A stretch of 64,000 nt of DNA. It comes from an uncultured Opitutia bacterium (GTDB lineage: Bacteria > Verrucomicrobiota > Verrucomicrobiia > Opitutales > UBA953). Both the position numbers and the translations under genes were made by a program. Positions 1 through 11,100 of this stretch are shown here, piece by piece (position 1 is the first letter of the stretch; each line of letters starts with the position of its first letter). The DNA is taken from the NCBI GenBank assembly GCA_903850885.1, contig CAINMU010000001.1, forward strand, positions 1 through 64,000, written 5' to 3'. The notes under the pieces are model-generated. The model was not told the origin of the DNA and searched no databases. It saw only the letters and a program-made list of their open reading frames with translations.

Positions 1-1358
1 CCGAAGTTATCGGTCAGGCGGAAGTCACGGCCGTTGTAGCGATAGGTAAGCTTGGTGTGGTCGAAGCCGAGCAAGCGAAGAATCGTGGCGTGCAAGTCAT
101 GGACGTGACAGCCGTCAGCGGCAACCTGAGCGCCGATTTCATCCGTTTCGCCATAAGCCATGCCACCCTTGACGCCGCCGCCAGCCATCCAGCAGCAGAA
201 GGCCTTAGCCCAGTGGTCACGACCGCTGGCTTGATTCACGCGACCAGGCGTGGAAGGCGTACGACCGAATTCTCCGCCCCAGATCACCAAGGTCTGATCC
301 AAGAGACCGCGCTGCTTAAGGTCGGCAATCAAAGCCGCTGCAGGGGTATCGATGGCGCCGCCGGTGCGATTAATCGAAGTGTAAAGATTGACGTGGTGGT
401 CCCAGCCGCCGGCATCAATCTGCACGAAGCGAACACCGCGCTCAACCAAGCGACGGGCACAAAGCAGTTTGGCCCCGAGGTCGGACTTACCGTACATATC
501 ACGGGTCTTTTGATCTTCCTTCGAGATGTCAAACGCGTCGGTGGCCGCAGTCTGCATCCGGAAAGCGAGTTCGAAAGATTCGATGCGAGCCTCGAGCTGT
601 TCGTCCTTCTGGACGGTCTGCATGTGGCGCTCATTGAGCTGGTGCACCAGATCGAGCTGCTTGCGCTGAGCATCCTGGGAGGTGAACTCGCTCTGGAGGT
701 TCGGCATGATTTTGCTCGGTGCCGCACCTGGTTTAAAGGTGGTGTTAGCCCCTTGATAAAGCGAAGGAAGGAAGGCGGAAGTACGCGCGTCAGAGTTGCC
801 ACCGAGGCTGACGAAACCAGGCAGATCCTGGCTTTCCGTGCCCAGACCATAAAGCAACCACGAGCCCAAGGAAGGCTTAGGCAGAATCGCGGAGCCGGTG
901 TGCATCTGCTTAGCGGCTGGACCGTGAGCTGGGAGCTCGTGGTACATCGAGCGGATCACGCACATTTCGTCAGCAACACCCTGGAGCTTGGGGAAGATTT
1001 CGCTGATCTCCAAACCGGACTTGCCCGATTTCTTGAATTCGAAAGGTGAAGGGAAAAGTACGCCACCCATGCCAGAAGCCGACATGTCGGCCAATTGCTT
1101 CATCTTTGGCTTGGGATCGAAAGTATCGAGGTGAGAGGGTGCACCGCCGGCGAAGATATGAATCACGTGCTTTGCCTTGGCCGGCAACGGGGCCTTGCGA
1201 GGCTTGAGGCTGGCGACTTCAGCGCGGGCATCGGCGACGAGGTAGTCGGCGACCATCGTCCCGAAGGCGATAGTTCCCATCCCCATGCCGGTCTGGCGCA
1301 GGAACTCACGGCGTGAGTTGGGGGTAGGTAAGCTGTTACTGCAATTAGGAGTTTCCAT
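1..1358 (-). CDS. DUF1501 family secreted protein (sulfatase-like fold), truncated at the left window edge
   Basis: Reverse-strand reading from ATG at 1358: METPNCSNSLPTPNSRREFLRQTGMGMGTIAFG... (Tat-like RR motif), then HVIHIFAGGAPSHLDTFDPKP and GGEFGRTPSTPG...GRDHW, typical of DUF1501. Open to the window edge. Confidence 0.9.
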   Translation of the reverse strand, partial: METPNCSNSLPTPNSRREFLRQTGMGMGTIAFGTMVADYLVADARAEVASLKPRKAPLPAKAKHVIHIFAGGAPSHLDTFDPKPKMKQLADMSASGMGGVLFPSPFEFKKSGKSGLEISEIFPKLQGVADEMCVIRSMYHELPAHGPAAKQMHTGSAILPKPSLGSWLLYGLGTESQDLPGFVSLGGNSDARTSAFLPSLYQGANTTFKPGAAPSKIMPNLQSEFTSQDAQRKQLDLVHQLNERHMQTVQKDEQLEARIESFELAFRMQTAATDAFDISKEDQKTRDMYGKSDLGAKLLCARRLVERGVRFVQIDAGGWDHHVNLYTSINRTGGAIDTPAAALIADLKQRGLLDQTLVIWGGEFGRTPSTPGRVNQASGRDHWAKAFCCWMAGGGVKGGMAYGETDEIGAQVAADGCHVHDLHATILRLLGFDHTKLTYRYNGRDFRLTDNF

Positions 1359-1390
1359 GGGGGTGTCTTATTGGGGGTGATTAAATTGGG

Positions 1391-4300
1391 TTAGTTGAGA
1401 TATACAAATTCATTCGAGCAAACCATCGATTGGGCCAGCATCTCCCAAGGGGAAATTGGCTGTTTACGTGAGACTTTTTCGCCCAAGTTCTGAATGGTGC
1501 CGCCTTTAACCTCGGTTTTGACCTGGACCTCACCTGTGGCGACCTTGGCGGTCGTAATGGCCTGGGCCTTGGCAGCCTTCTTCGCGGCCTTCGTGTTAGC
1601 CACGCTCTTGTCAGCTTTAGCGTCGGGCGGCTCATCTACATACCCAGCGATGCGGGCGACAAATTCCCGAGCCATCTTCAATTCGGCAGGCGTCGGCGAA
1701 CGCTGGTACATGATTTTGTAAAGCTGCACCACGCGATCACCATCCGAGGCGGCTTTCTGCATCTCCGGACGCGCCGCGACGGAGCGGGCCACGTCGATGG
1801 CCAATGGATTGTTCATGAAGAACAAAGCCTGCTGCGGGACGATGGTCGAACTCCGGGCGGAGTTAGTCATTTCCGGATTAGCAAAGTCGAACTGAGTCTG
1901 TAATTCGTTCAATTTTTCGCGATCGATGAAACCATAGATGCTGCGACGATAACTGTAGGGTTCATCGGTGATGTTGACCGGGCGGCCGCCCATCGCGGAA
2001 TCCAACTTACCGGTCAGGGAAAGCATGGAGTCGCGGATACTTTCAAAATCAAGGCGGCGGAGATTTGCGTGCCAGAGATACTTATTGCTGGAGTCGAACT
2101 TAGTGGGATCAAACGCCGCCTTCTGCACGATTAGGGGATTGAGGCTGGGGTTTGCGGTCTGACGATAGGTTGCTGAGAGCAGAATCTTTTTGTGTAATTT
2201 CTTCAGCGACCAACCGTTATCGACAAAGTTAGTCGCCAGCCAGTCGAGCAGCTCGGGGTGCAACGGCTTCTCTGACATGTTACCAAAGTCGTCAGCAGTC
2301 GTCACGATCCCCGCACCGAAGTGGTGCATCCAAACGCGATTAACCAACACGCGCGAGGTCAAAGGATTCGTCCGGCTGGCGATGGCTAAAGCTAATTCGC
2401 GACGGCCGCTACCTTCGTAGAATGGCTGACGCTCGGGGCCGGCCAGCACTTCCAAGAATTGCCGTGGAGCCAAGGCTCCGCGCTTATTCTTATCTCCACG
2501 GATGTAGACATAACTGTCGCGAGGCTTCTCGGTGTCGGAGACGACCATCGCCGTACCTGGGCCACCTGGGTGGGTGATTTCCAACTGACTGATGTCTTCG
2601 AAGCGGAAATACTTAGCTGGCTTGTTATTGTTAACGAAAGATGCGCTCGGCGGGGCCTGCCAAGGTTCGCAGAACTGCCGGGTCTCGCAGAGCAACGCCA
2701 TCTGGAGCGTGGTGTTGATTTCTTCGTAATTAGGCAAAGGCCATGGGTAAGCGGCCAACTGGGCGATGGCGGGATCATCTCGATCTCCCCGACGGCCAGC
2801 GGTGACGTGCAATTGGATATGCGCTAAGATGCGGTCGTGGTTTTTCTTGAACACATCCTGACAGGCGAGCGCGACTTCATCGATTGTCTTGGGCTTCAGA
2901 TTGCGCAAGGCATCAGCGATCAAGGGATTCACAGGCGAGCTGGTGTCGGCCAGCGCGGCGGCGATGACCTTAGGCGCTTCTTGCGCGAAATTCTTTTCGC
3001 TCACTTTCTTCAAACGAGCCAGCGGACCCGTGATCGGTGAATTCGTTTGGACCACGATTGATCCGTCCACCTCGCGATTAAAGGTCAACTTATAGCGCTC
3101 CAGGATATCGAAGCCTGCGGTCGAACGAGGGCCACCAGCCATATTCGTCAAGGCCCGGGCCGCGAACTCGGAGTGTACCGTCTTTAGGAGATGGGTGACG
3201 TGGGAAAAATAGCCGCGGACATTATCGTCCTGCAGGGCGGTCATCTTCTTCTCGAAATCAAGTCGCACGGCTGAAGGCACGGCGCGGGCGCCGGAGGACA
3301 TCGCACTCTTAACGACAGGCTCGTTGAGCGGCTCGCCAATTGAAGAGAAGATACCGTGCAAAGAATAATAATCAGCCGCCGGAATCGGGTCAAATTTATG
3401 GTCATGACAACGTGCGCAAGCCACCGTCAGGCCCAAGAAGCCCTTCGTCATGGCATCGATCCGTTCATCAATCGTGTCGTCGTTATTCGTAAACCGCTTA
3501 CCGACGGTGATGAAGCCGAGGGCCGCCAAGCGGGCGTCATCCTTCGTCAGGTCAGGCAAGCGATCCGCAGCCAGCTGCTCGATGATGAATTGGTCGTAAG
3601 GCTTATCAGAATTAAACGCTTCAATGACATAGTCGCGGTAGGTCCAAGCGTTCTCGAAACGGTCGATCGTGCCGGCTTTCTTGAGCCCCTTGGTGTCGGA
3701 GTAGCGGGCGGTATCCAGCCAGTGACGACCCCAGCGTTCTCCGTAATGCGGAGACGCGAGCAACTTGTCGACCGCACGCTCCAAGACCTGAGTTGCCGCC
3801 CGGGCAGGCTGCCCGTTGCGCAACGAAAGATTATCCCGCAGCACGGCCGCATCGTATTCGCGGGCGAAGATTTCGCCCTCCGCATTCGAAGGCGGCAGAC
3901 CAACCAAGTCATAAGAAATCCGGCGAATCAAAGCTTCGCCATTCGCAGAAGGGCTTGGCTTTAGGCCGACCTCGTCCAGTTTGCTTAAAATAAAAGCATC
4001 GATTTCATTCTGGCACCACGCTGGGGCGCTCAGCTTTTTAGGCACCGAAAATTCTCCGACTGGCTTAAAGGCCCAGTGATCACGGGCCTTCTGGGAGAGT
4101 CCCGTCAGTTTGACGGCAGCCGCGCCCGAGGGGGCCGGGGCACCCATTATAATCCACTTTTCTAAAATGGCGATTTGCGCGTCGGGCAACTTGGCACCGT
4201 TTTTCTTCGGCGGCATCGAAAGCTCGGGATCAGTCTGATGAATCGCAACGACGAGGAGCGACTTCTTCAAGTCGCCCGGCACGACGGCTGGCCCCTGGTC

Positions 4301-4546
4301 GCCACCGGCGACCATGCCGGCCCGAGAGTCCATCAATAACCCACCCTTGGAGACGCCTTCGGAAACAGAGTGACACTTATAGCAACGATCCGTCAAAATA
4401 GGGCGCACGTTCTTTTCGAAGAACTCGAGCCCAGCGGGATCGAATTTTGCCTCGTCTTTCACTGCCTTGTCATCCGCATGTAACACGACCGAGCCCAGCA
4501 AAATGGCTGAGGTTAAGAGTCTGGAGAGTGGCGAGGCTGGATGCAT
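1391..4546 (-). CDS. PSCyt1/DUF1549/DUF1553 domain protein (planctomycete-type cytochrome c protein), tandem copy 1
   Basis: ORF 1391-4660; likely start at internal Met (MHPASPLSRLLTSAILLGSVVLHADD, signal peptide). Heme motifs CYKCH and CARCHDHKFDPIP; GERWGRHWLDTARYSDT; C-terminal SNEFVYLN. Confidence 0.9.
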   Translation of the reverse strand: MHPASPLSRLLTSAILLGSVVLHADDKAVKDEAKFDPAGLEFFEKNVRPILTDRCYKCHSVSEGVSKGGLLMDSRAGMVAGGDQGPAVVPGDLKKSLLVVAIHQTDPELSMPPKKNGAKLPDAQIAILEKWIIMGAPAPSGAAAVKLTGLSQKARDHWAFKPVGEFSVPKKLSAPAWCQNEIDAFILSKLDEVGLKPSPSANGEALIRRISYDLVGLPPSNAEGEIFAREYDAAVLRDNLSLRNGQPARAATQVLERAVDKLLASPHYGERWGRHWLDTARYSDTKGLKKAGTIDRFENAWTYRDYVIEAFNSDKPYDQFIIEQLAADRLPDLTKDDARLAALGFITVGKRFTNNDDTIDERIDAMTKGFLGLTVACARCHDHKFDPIPAADYYSLHGIFSSIGEPLNEPVVKSAMSSGARAVPSAVRLDFEKKMTALQDDNVRGYFSHVTHLLKTVHSEFAARALTNMAGGPRSTAGFDILERYKLTFNREVDGSIVVQTNSPITGPLARLKKVSEKNFAQEAPKVIAAALADTSSPVNPLIADALRNLKPKTIDEVALACQDVFKKNHDRILAHIQLHVTAGRRGDRDDPAIAQLAAYPWPLPNYEEINTTLQMALLCETRQFCEPWQAPPSASFVNNNKPAKYFRFEDISQLEITHPGGPGTAMVVSDTEKPRDSYVYIRGDKNKRGALAPRQFLEVLAGPERQPFYEGSGRRELALAIASRTNPLTSRVLVNRVWMHHFGAGIVTTADDFGNMSEKPLHPELLDWLATNFVDNGWSLKKLHKKILLSATYRQTANPSLNPLIVQKAAFDPTKFDSSNKYLWHANLRRLDFESIRDSMLSLTGKLDSAMGGRPVNITDEPYSYRRSIYGFIDREKLNELQTQFDFANPEMTNSARSSTIVPQQALFFMNNPLAIDVARSVAARPEMQKAASDGDRVVQLYKIMYQRSPTPAELKMAREFVARIAGYVDEPPDAKADKSVANTKAAKKAAKAQAITTAKVATGEVQVKTEVKGGTIQNLGEKVSRKQPISPWEMLAQSMVCSNEFVYLN

Positions 4547-4697
4547 GAGGAGAAAGATAAGGGGGCCTGAAAATATTTTTGCGCAGAAGACTGCACCGAC
4601 GAAATTACTACTGAGGGGTTTAACTAGGTATAATTTTTTACCCGACCCCAGAGAGTGCAAGCGAAAGATTAAGAAGGAGTTAAGGTGAAAACCCTAA

Positions 4698-4736
4698 AAC
4701 GAAGAAGCCGGCCCCAGGGGCCGGCTTCGTAAAAAA
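4698..4736 (-). terminator. Rho-independent terminator downstream of the 4751-7915 gene
   Basis: GC-rich inverted repeat gaagccggcccc/ggggccggcttc followed on the minus strand by a T-rich stretch. Confidence 0.7.
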
Positions 4737-4750
4737 CCTGTTAATTTACT

Positions 4751-7700
4751 TTAATTAACGTAGACGAACTCGTTCGAAAGCAACAAAGAGTGTACCAATA
4801 ACTCCATGGGGCTGAGAGGTTTACGAGAAATAGCCTCTCCGACATTCTTGATCCCAGAGAGCAGGTTTGCCCCCGCCACTTCTGCCATCATCATGGGCGC
4901 ATCTGCCCCGCCCTCCCCCGCCATCATCATGGGGCTTGCCGCCGATGCCACAGCTTTGCCGGGAATCTTAGCCTGGGCCCCGGACTTAGCGTAGCGCGAG
5001 GTACCCTTAGTCGCCTTGCTCGCCACGGCGGGAGTGACCGTAACAAGAGGAGCCGATTTTTGGCGCTCCAAGAAGTCGTGGGCCATCTTTACTTCCTGGT
5101 TAGTCGGGCGACGCTGGAAGAGCGCCCGGAACATCGCGGTAATGCGCTGACCTTCCGAAGTCCCTTTCAGGATTTCAGGCCGGGAAGCCACGGTCCGGGC
5201 GACTTCAATCGCCAGCGGATTATTCATGAAGAATAACGCCTGCTGCGGGACGATGGTGCTGCCTCGGCGAGAGTTCGTTGCATCCGGATCGGAATAGTCG
5301 AACTGAGAAAGCATTTCGTTCAAACGGTGGCGGTCGACGTAACCGTACAGACTGCGCCGGTAGCTGTAAGGCTCATCAGTAATGTTCACCGGATGACCGC
5401 CCACGGCAGAGTCGAGCCTGCCCGTCAAAACGATCATCGAATCGCGAATCGCTTCGAAATCCAAGCGGCGTAAATTACCTCGCCAGAGAAGTCGATTACC
5501 TGCGTCAATCTTAAGGGGATCGACCGCACCCGGCTTCAACACGAGCGGGTTTTGTCCAGGATTGGAATCCTGCCGATACGTCGCACTTAGCACGATCATG
5601 CGGTGCAGACGCTTGAGCGTCCAGCCGTTCTCGACGAAGTCATTGGCCAGGTAATCGAGGAGCTCGGGATGGGATGGCTTCTCCGACATATTACCAAAGT
5701 CGTCCGGCGTAGAAACAAAGCCTTCCCCAAAGTGCATCAACCAAGTCCGGTTGACGGCCACGCGCGCGGTAATCGGATTGGTCTTACTGATGATGGCCTG
5801 GGCCAACTCCATCCGCCCGCTACCGTCGACGAAGGGTCGGCGCTCGCCGTCACCCGAGAGAATCTCCAAGAAACGCCGAGGCGCGAGCGCCCCTTTCTTA
5901 TTTTTATCTCCCCGGATGTAGACATTGGTATCCTTCGGCTCATCGATATCTTGGACGACCATCGCGGAAGCGGGAGCGCCGGGGTGCGTCAGGCGAAGCG
6001 CGTTGATTTGCGTGAACTGGAAATAAGCATTCGGGCGATTGTTATTTAACCCGCCGTAGATTGGGCGATTCTGCCAGTCGGCGCAGAATTTGCGGCTGTT
6101 GAACATGTTCAGCAGTTCCTCGTTATCTAAGATATCTTCCACGTCCGGCACCGGCCAGGGGTAACCCGCAAGCTGGGCAATTGCCGGATCTGAATCCTTG
6201 CTGGAATGGCCTAACTTGGCGCAGCGATCGATATGGGCAATGATCGCTAATTTGTTATCTGCAAAAACTTTTTGGTAAACAGCAGCCACATCATCGAGCG
6301 ACTTGGGCTTTAAATTCCGCAAGGCCGCCGCGATCAATGGGTTGACCGGATGTTCCGCATCGGCAAGCGATGCCTTGATGGCCGCGGGGGCCCGGGCGGC
6401 GAATTGGGCGAAGGGCACGGCCACAAGATGGGCGTAGGGCCCGGTGATGGGCGAATTGCGCTGGATCCGCATCGCCTCGAAATCGGGCTGCAATTCGAGT
6501 TTATAGCGCTCGGAGATATCTCCGAATTCCGGCGAGCCGCGCTTCACGGTCGCGAGCACAAGGCGGCCGGCCATTTCCTTCTCATAGCGGGTGCGCACCT
6601 CGCGGATATACTTGTAATAACCTGCTGCACTTTGCGTCTGCAAATCGTCGAGTCGCTTGAGGTAATCATCGCGCACGGTCTTGGTCTTCTGGGTGACCCC
6701 GATGACCGGTAAATCGCGCGGCTCTTTTACCGAAGCAAAAATACCATGGAGCGAGTAATAATCGGCCGCTGGAATCGGGTCGAACTTATGGTCGTGACAG
6801 CGCGCGCACGCCACGGTCAAGCCCAAGAAAGCTTTTGTCGTCGTGTCAATCCGTTCGTCGATTGTATCGTCGTTATTCGTAAAGCGCTTGCCGACCGTGA
6901 TGAAACCGAGCGCCGATAGACGAGGGTCGTCGCCGCTGATACCGGGGATTTTATCTGCAGCAAGTTGCTCGACGATGAAGTCGTTGTAAGGCTTATCGGA
7001 ATTATAGGCGTCGATGACGTAATCGCGGTAAGTCCAGGCATAAGCGTAACGGTATTCTTCAAAACTATCTTTCACGTCGAGTTTGCCGTTCGTATCAGAG
7101 TAACGTGCCGTATCCATCCAGTGCCGGGCCCAGCGCTCGCCGTAATGGGGCGAGGCCAAAAGGGTGTCGACTTGCTTGGCTACGACCACTTCCGCGTTGT
7201 TCGTCACCGCTCCGCGACGAGCGGAGACACTGTCCTGCAAGACGGCCGCATCATAGGCTTTGACGAAGGCATCAGCCTGCTCAGAGGTCGGCGGCAGGCC
7301 GATTAAGTCATAAAATGCACGCCGTAAGAAAGCCTCTGGGTCGGCGGCAGGGTTCGGCTGAAGTCCGTTGGCCTCGAGCTTCGCCAAGACAAATTGATCG
7401 ATCGGATTTTTGGCCCAACCCTTTAACTTAACTTCGGGCAGGGAGACCTGCTGCAGAGGCTTAAACGCCCAATGCTGTTTAGCCTTTTCCGTTAGGCCGG
7501 TGAGTTTCGTCCCATTGCCGCTTGGGGATGGAGCGCCCATCTTCACCCACTGTTCCAGGGTCGCTATGTTGCTGTCGGATAACTTTCCGCCCTTTTTCTT
7601 CGGGGGCATCGCAAACTCCGGGTCATTATAGCGGACCGCATGAATCATGAGCGACTTTTCTAAATTGCCAGGCACCACCGCCGGACCCTCTTCACCCCCC

Positions 7701-7915
7701 TTAAGCAGGCCGTCACGCGAATCTAGAGTCAGTCCTCCCTTGGTCGTAGCCTTCTCGTTGGAATGACATTCATAACAATTTTCGGACAAAATCGGGCGGA
7801 CGTTCTTTTCGAAGAATGCGATCCCGGCAGCGTCGGCGGCATTGGCTGCGTCGGCGGCCCGTAAGCCATGCGCGGCCAGTAGGGTCAGGAGACATAAAAC
7901 TGAGGCTGTTTTCAT
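4751..7915 (-). CDS. PSCyt1/DUF1549/DUF1553 domain protein, tandem copy 2
   Basis: 1054 aa; signal peptide; CYECHSNEK and CARCHDHKFDPIP heme motifs; GERWARHWMDTARYSDT; C-terminal SNEFVYVN; co-linear with its neighbours. Confidence 0.92.
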   Translation of the reverse strand: MKTASVLCLLTLLAAHGLRAADAANAADAAGIAFFEKNVRPILSENCYECHSNEKATTKGGLTLDSRDGLLKGGEEGPAVVPGNLEKSLMIHAVRYNDPEFAMPPKKKGGKLSDSNIATLEQWVKMGAPSPSGNGTKLTGLTEKAKQHWAFKPLQQVSLPEVKLKGWAKNPIDQFVLAKLEANGLQPNPAADPEAFLRRAFYDLIGLPPTSEQADAFVKAYDAAVLQDSVSARRGAVTNNAEVVVAKQVDTLLASPHYGERWARHWMDTARYSDTNGKLDVKDSFEEYRYAYAWTYRDYVIDAYNSDKPYNDFIVEQLAADKIPGISGDDPRLSALGFITVGKRFTNNDDTIDERIDTTTKAFLGLTVACARCHDHKFDPIPAADYYSLHGIFASVKEPRDLPVIGVTQKTKTVRDDYLKRLDDLQTQSAAGYYKYIREVRTRYEKEMAGRLVLATVKRGSPEFGDISERYKLELQPDFEAMRIQRNSPITGPYAHLVAVPFAQFAARAPAAIKASLADAEHPVNPLIAAALRNLKPKSLDDVAAVYQKVFADNKLAIIAHIDRCAKLGHSSKDSDPAIAQLAGYPWPVPDVEDILDNEELLNMFNSRKFCADWQNRPIYGGLNNNRPNAYFQFTQINALRLTHPGAPASAMVVQDIDEPKDTNVYIRGDKNKKGALAPRRFLEILSGDGERRPFVDGSGRMELAQAIISKTNPITARVAVNRTWLMHFGEGFVSTPDDFGNMSEKPSHPELLDYLANDFVENGWTLKRLHRMIVLSATYRQDSNPGQNPLVLKPGAVDPLKIDAGNRLLWRGNLRRLDFEAIRDSMIVLTGRLDSAVGGHPVNITDEPYSYRRSLYGYVDRHRLNEMLSQFDYSDPDATNSRRGSTIVPQQALFFMNNPLAIEVARTVASRPEILKGTSEGQRITAMFRALFQRRPTNQEVKMAHDFLERQKSAPLVTVTPAVASKATKGTSRYAKSGAQAKIPGKAVASAASPMMMAGEGGADAPMMMAEVAGANLLSGIKNVGEAISRKPLSPMELLVHSLLLSNEFVYVN

Positions 7916-8144
7916 TTTAAGAAGAAGGGATAAATGCTGGGATTTCGGGGACTATTGGGGTAGCAGCGCAAAGTCAGCATCCCAACGGCCTGAGAGTTAT
8001 CAAGGGGGAATTAAGCCCGAAAAACGAGGTCTTTTGGGCTGCAATGGAATGATGCTGTGGGGCGACCATGTCGTTTAGATAGACAATTAGACATTAAATC
8101 GCCGGGTCAAGTTCCCCAGGATGACTCGATTTCGCCCTAAAACA

Positions 8145-8174
8145 AGCGAGGCCAGCCGACGGGCTGGCCTCGCT
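8145..8174 (-). terminator. Rho-independent terminator downstream of the 8191-11325 gene
   Basis: agcgaggccagcc-gacg-ggctggcctcgct hairpin just past the stop codon, followed on the minus strand by TTGTTTTAGGG. Confidence 0.7.
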
Positions 8175-8190
8175 ATTATTCCACTAAACC

Positions 8191-11100
8191 TTAGTTAATA
8201 TAAACGAATTCGTTAGAAAGAAGTAGGGAATGGGCCAGCAACTCCAAAGGTGTGAGCGGATTGCGCGAAACCATCTCGCCGACATTCTGCAGGACCCCCT
8301 CGGCGCCACCCCGGCCGGCGTCGCCGGTCGTCGCCATCATCATCGGCGCATCTGCGACGACCGCCTTGCCGACGGTTGAAGCTTTAGCGGCAGGCTTGCC
8401 GGTCTTTACGGCGGAAGTGCCCTTGGCCGTGCTTGCGCGCTGCCCGGCGATAATCGCCCCCTTGGCTTTTGCTAAAAACTCGTTAGCCATGCGGATCTCG
8501 TTCGAGCTCGGACGACGTTGGAAAATCGCTCGGAACATGGCCGCCACGCGTTGATCTTCCGACGGAGCGTTAAGCACATCCTTCCGCGCCGCGACGGCAC
8601 GAGAAGCTTCGATGGCCAAAGCGTTGTTCATAAAGAAGAGTGCCTGCTGCGGAATGATCGTCGAGTTACGGCGGGAGTTAGCGGCGTCCGGATCGGCGTA
8701 GTCGAACTGCGAGAGCGTATCGCTAAGACGATGGCGATCGACGTAGCCATACAGGCTTCGGCGATAACTGAACGGCTCGTCCGTAATGTTAGCTGGCTGG
8801 CCACCGACCGTCGGATTGAGTTTTCCGGTAAGGAGAATCATCGAGTCCCGAATCGACTCGAAATCTAGGCGGCGCAGGGTCCCGTGCCAGAGCAAGCGAT
8901 TGGGTGCGTCGATCTTCAAGGGATCCACCGCAGATTTCTTTGCGACCAACGGATTGGCGCTCGGATTCGAATCCTGACAATAAGTGGCACTCAAAACAAT
9001 CATCCGGTGCAGGCGCTTCACACTCCATCCGTTTTGCATGAAGTCCGACGCGAGATAATCGAGCAACTCGGGATGCGACGGAGGAAGTGACATGTTGCCG
9101 AAATCATCGGCGGTAGTCACGAAGCCCTCGCCGAAATGCTTCATCCAAAACCGGTTGACGGCGACACGAGAGGCAATCGGATTGTCCTTACTGATGATGG
9201 ACTGGGCAAATTCCATGCGGCCGGAGCCATCGACATAAGGCTTTCGTTCCGCGCTACCTGAAAGCGCCTCAAGGAAGCGGCGCGGGGCTACGGCGCCCAG
9301 CTTGTGCTTATCGCCCCGGATAAAGACTGAACTATCCTTAGGGTCTTCGGAATCTTGCACCGCCATCGCTTCGCCAGGCACGCCGGGGTGCGACAGGCGA
9401 AGTTCATTAATCTTCGCATGGCGGAAATAATCAATCGGCGCGGTGTTCTGCTGCCCGCCGTAGATCGGGCGGTTCTGCCATTCGGCGCAGAACTTGCGGC
9501 TGTTAAAGAGCGCGATCATCTCTTCGTTATCGAAAATCTCGTCGTGCGTGGGGACGGCCCAGGGATAACCCGCCAACTGGGCGACAGCCGGAGAGGCGGA
9601 TTTTCCGTCCTGGCCGGACTTGGCAATTAGATCCAAATAAGCATAAATCGCGGCCTTATTATCGTTATAAACCTTCTGATAGACGACGGCGACATCATCG
9701 AGCGTCTTGGGTTTCAGGTTCCGTAATGCGGCCGCGATGATCGGATTAACGGGGTGTTCGGTGTCGGCGAGGGCTTCCGCGAGCGCGGCTGGTGCCCGCT
9801 CCGCAAAATAAACAATCGGCACGGCGGCCACCTTCGCGAAGGGCCCGGTGATGGGCGAATCCTTCTGGATGCGCATCGGGGCAAAGTCATCGTTGGTCAC
9901 CAAGAAAATTTTGTACTTATCGGCATAGGCGCCGGCCTCCGATGAGGCGCGCTTAACCGTACCCATCATCAAGCGGCCAGCCATTTCCTTTTCATAACGG
10001 GCCCGGACTTCCTTCATATATTTGAAGAAGCCAGCAACCTGCTCTTCCTGCAATTGATTCAGTCGTTTTTGGAAATCGGCGCGGGCGACGGCGGTCTTCG
10101 GAGTGGCTCCGATCACGGGCTTCTGCAGCGGCTCCTTGGTGGAGGCAAAAATTCCGTGAATCGAATAATAGTCCACCGCCGGAATCGGGTCGAACTTATG
10201 GTCGTGGCAGCGCGAACAGGCGACCGTGAGTCCAAGGAAGGCCTTCGTGGTCGTATCGATGCGCTCATCAATCGTATCATTTGGCTCTTCGAAGCGCTTA
10301 CCGACGGTGATGAATCCGAGTGCCGCCAGCCGTGGGTCTTCTTGGTTGATCCCGGGAATCTTATCGGCAGCGAGTTGTTCGACGATGAAATCACTGTAAG
10401 GCTTATCCGAATTAAAAGCGTCGATGACGTAATCCCGATAAGTCCAAGCATAGGCGTAGCGATAGTCGGTAAAGAGGCTCTCCCCTTGGTCGACCTGCAG
10501 CCCGCGGGTGTCAGAATACCGGGCGGTGTCCAACCAGTGGCGAGCCCAGCGCTCACCGTAATGAGGCGAAGCCAACAAGAAATCTACCTGCTTCGCGAGG
10601 ATCGCATCGGCATTCGTCGCCGGCGCACCCCGGGTGGTTGCAGTCACGTCCAGCGCCTTGGCGGCGTCGTAGGCCTTGACGAAAATTTCCACCTGCTCGG
10701 ACGTCGGCGGGAGACCTACCAAGTCGTAAAAAATGCGGCGCAAGAGCGCTTCGGAATCCGCGATCGGATTGGGCTGCAAACCTTCCGCTTCGAGCTTCGC
10801 GAGCACGAACTGGTCGATGGGGTTCTTCACCCAGCCCTTATTCTTAACGACCGGCAGGGCGGGATTCTTAATAGACTGGAAAGCCCAATGCTGCTTGGCC
10901 TTATCCGTCAAGCCAGTGAGCTTATTGCCAGCACCCGCGGGAGCTGGTGCCCCCATTTTTACCCATTCCTCAAGCAGGGCGATTTTACTGTCGTCGATTT
11001 TTCCGCCCTTTTTCTTGGGCGGCATGGCGAACTCCGGATCGGTGTAGCGAATAGCGCGCACCATGAGAGATTTATCGAGGTTGCCTGGCACCACCGCTGG

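Noticed and set aside
57-1049. 330-aa plus-strand ORF
   Set aside because: Antisense to the clear DUF1501 gene; no recognisable motifs, looks like a GC-driven shadow ORF.
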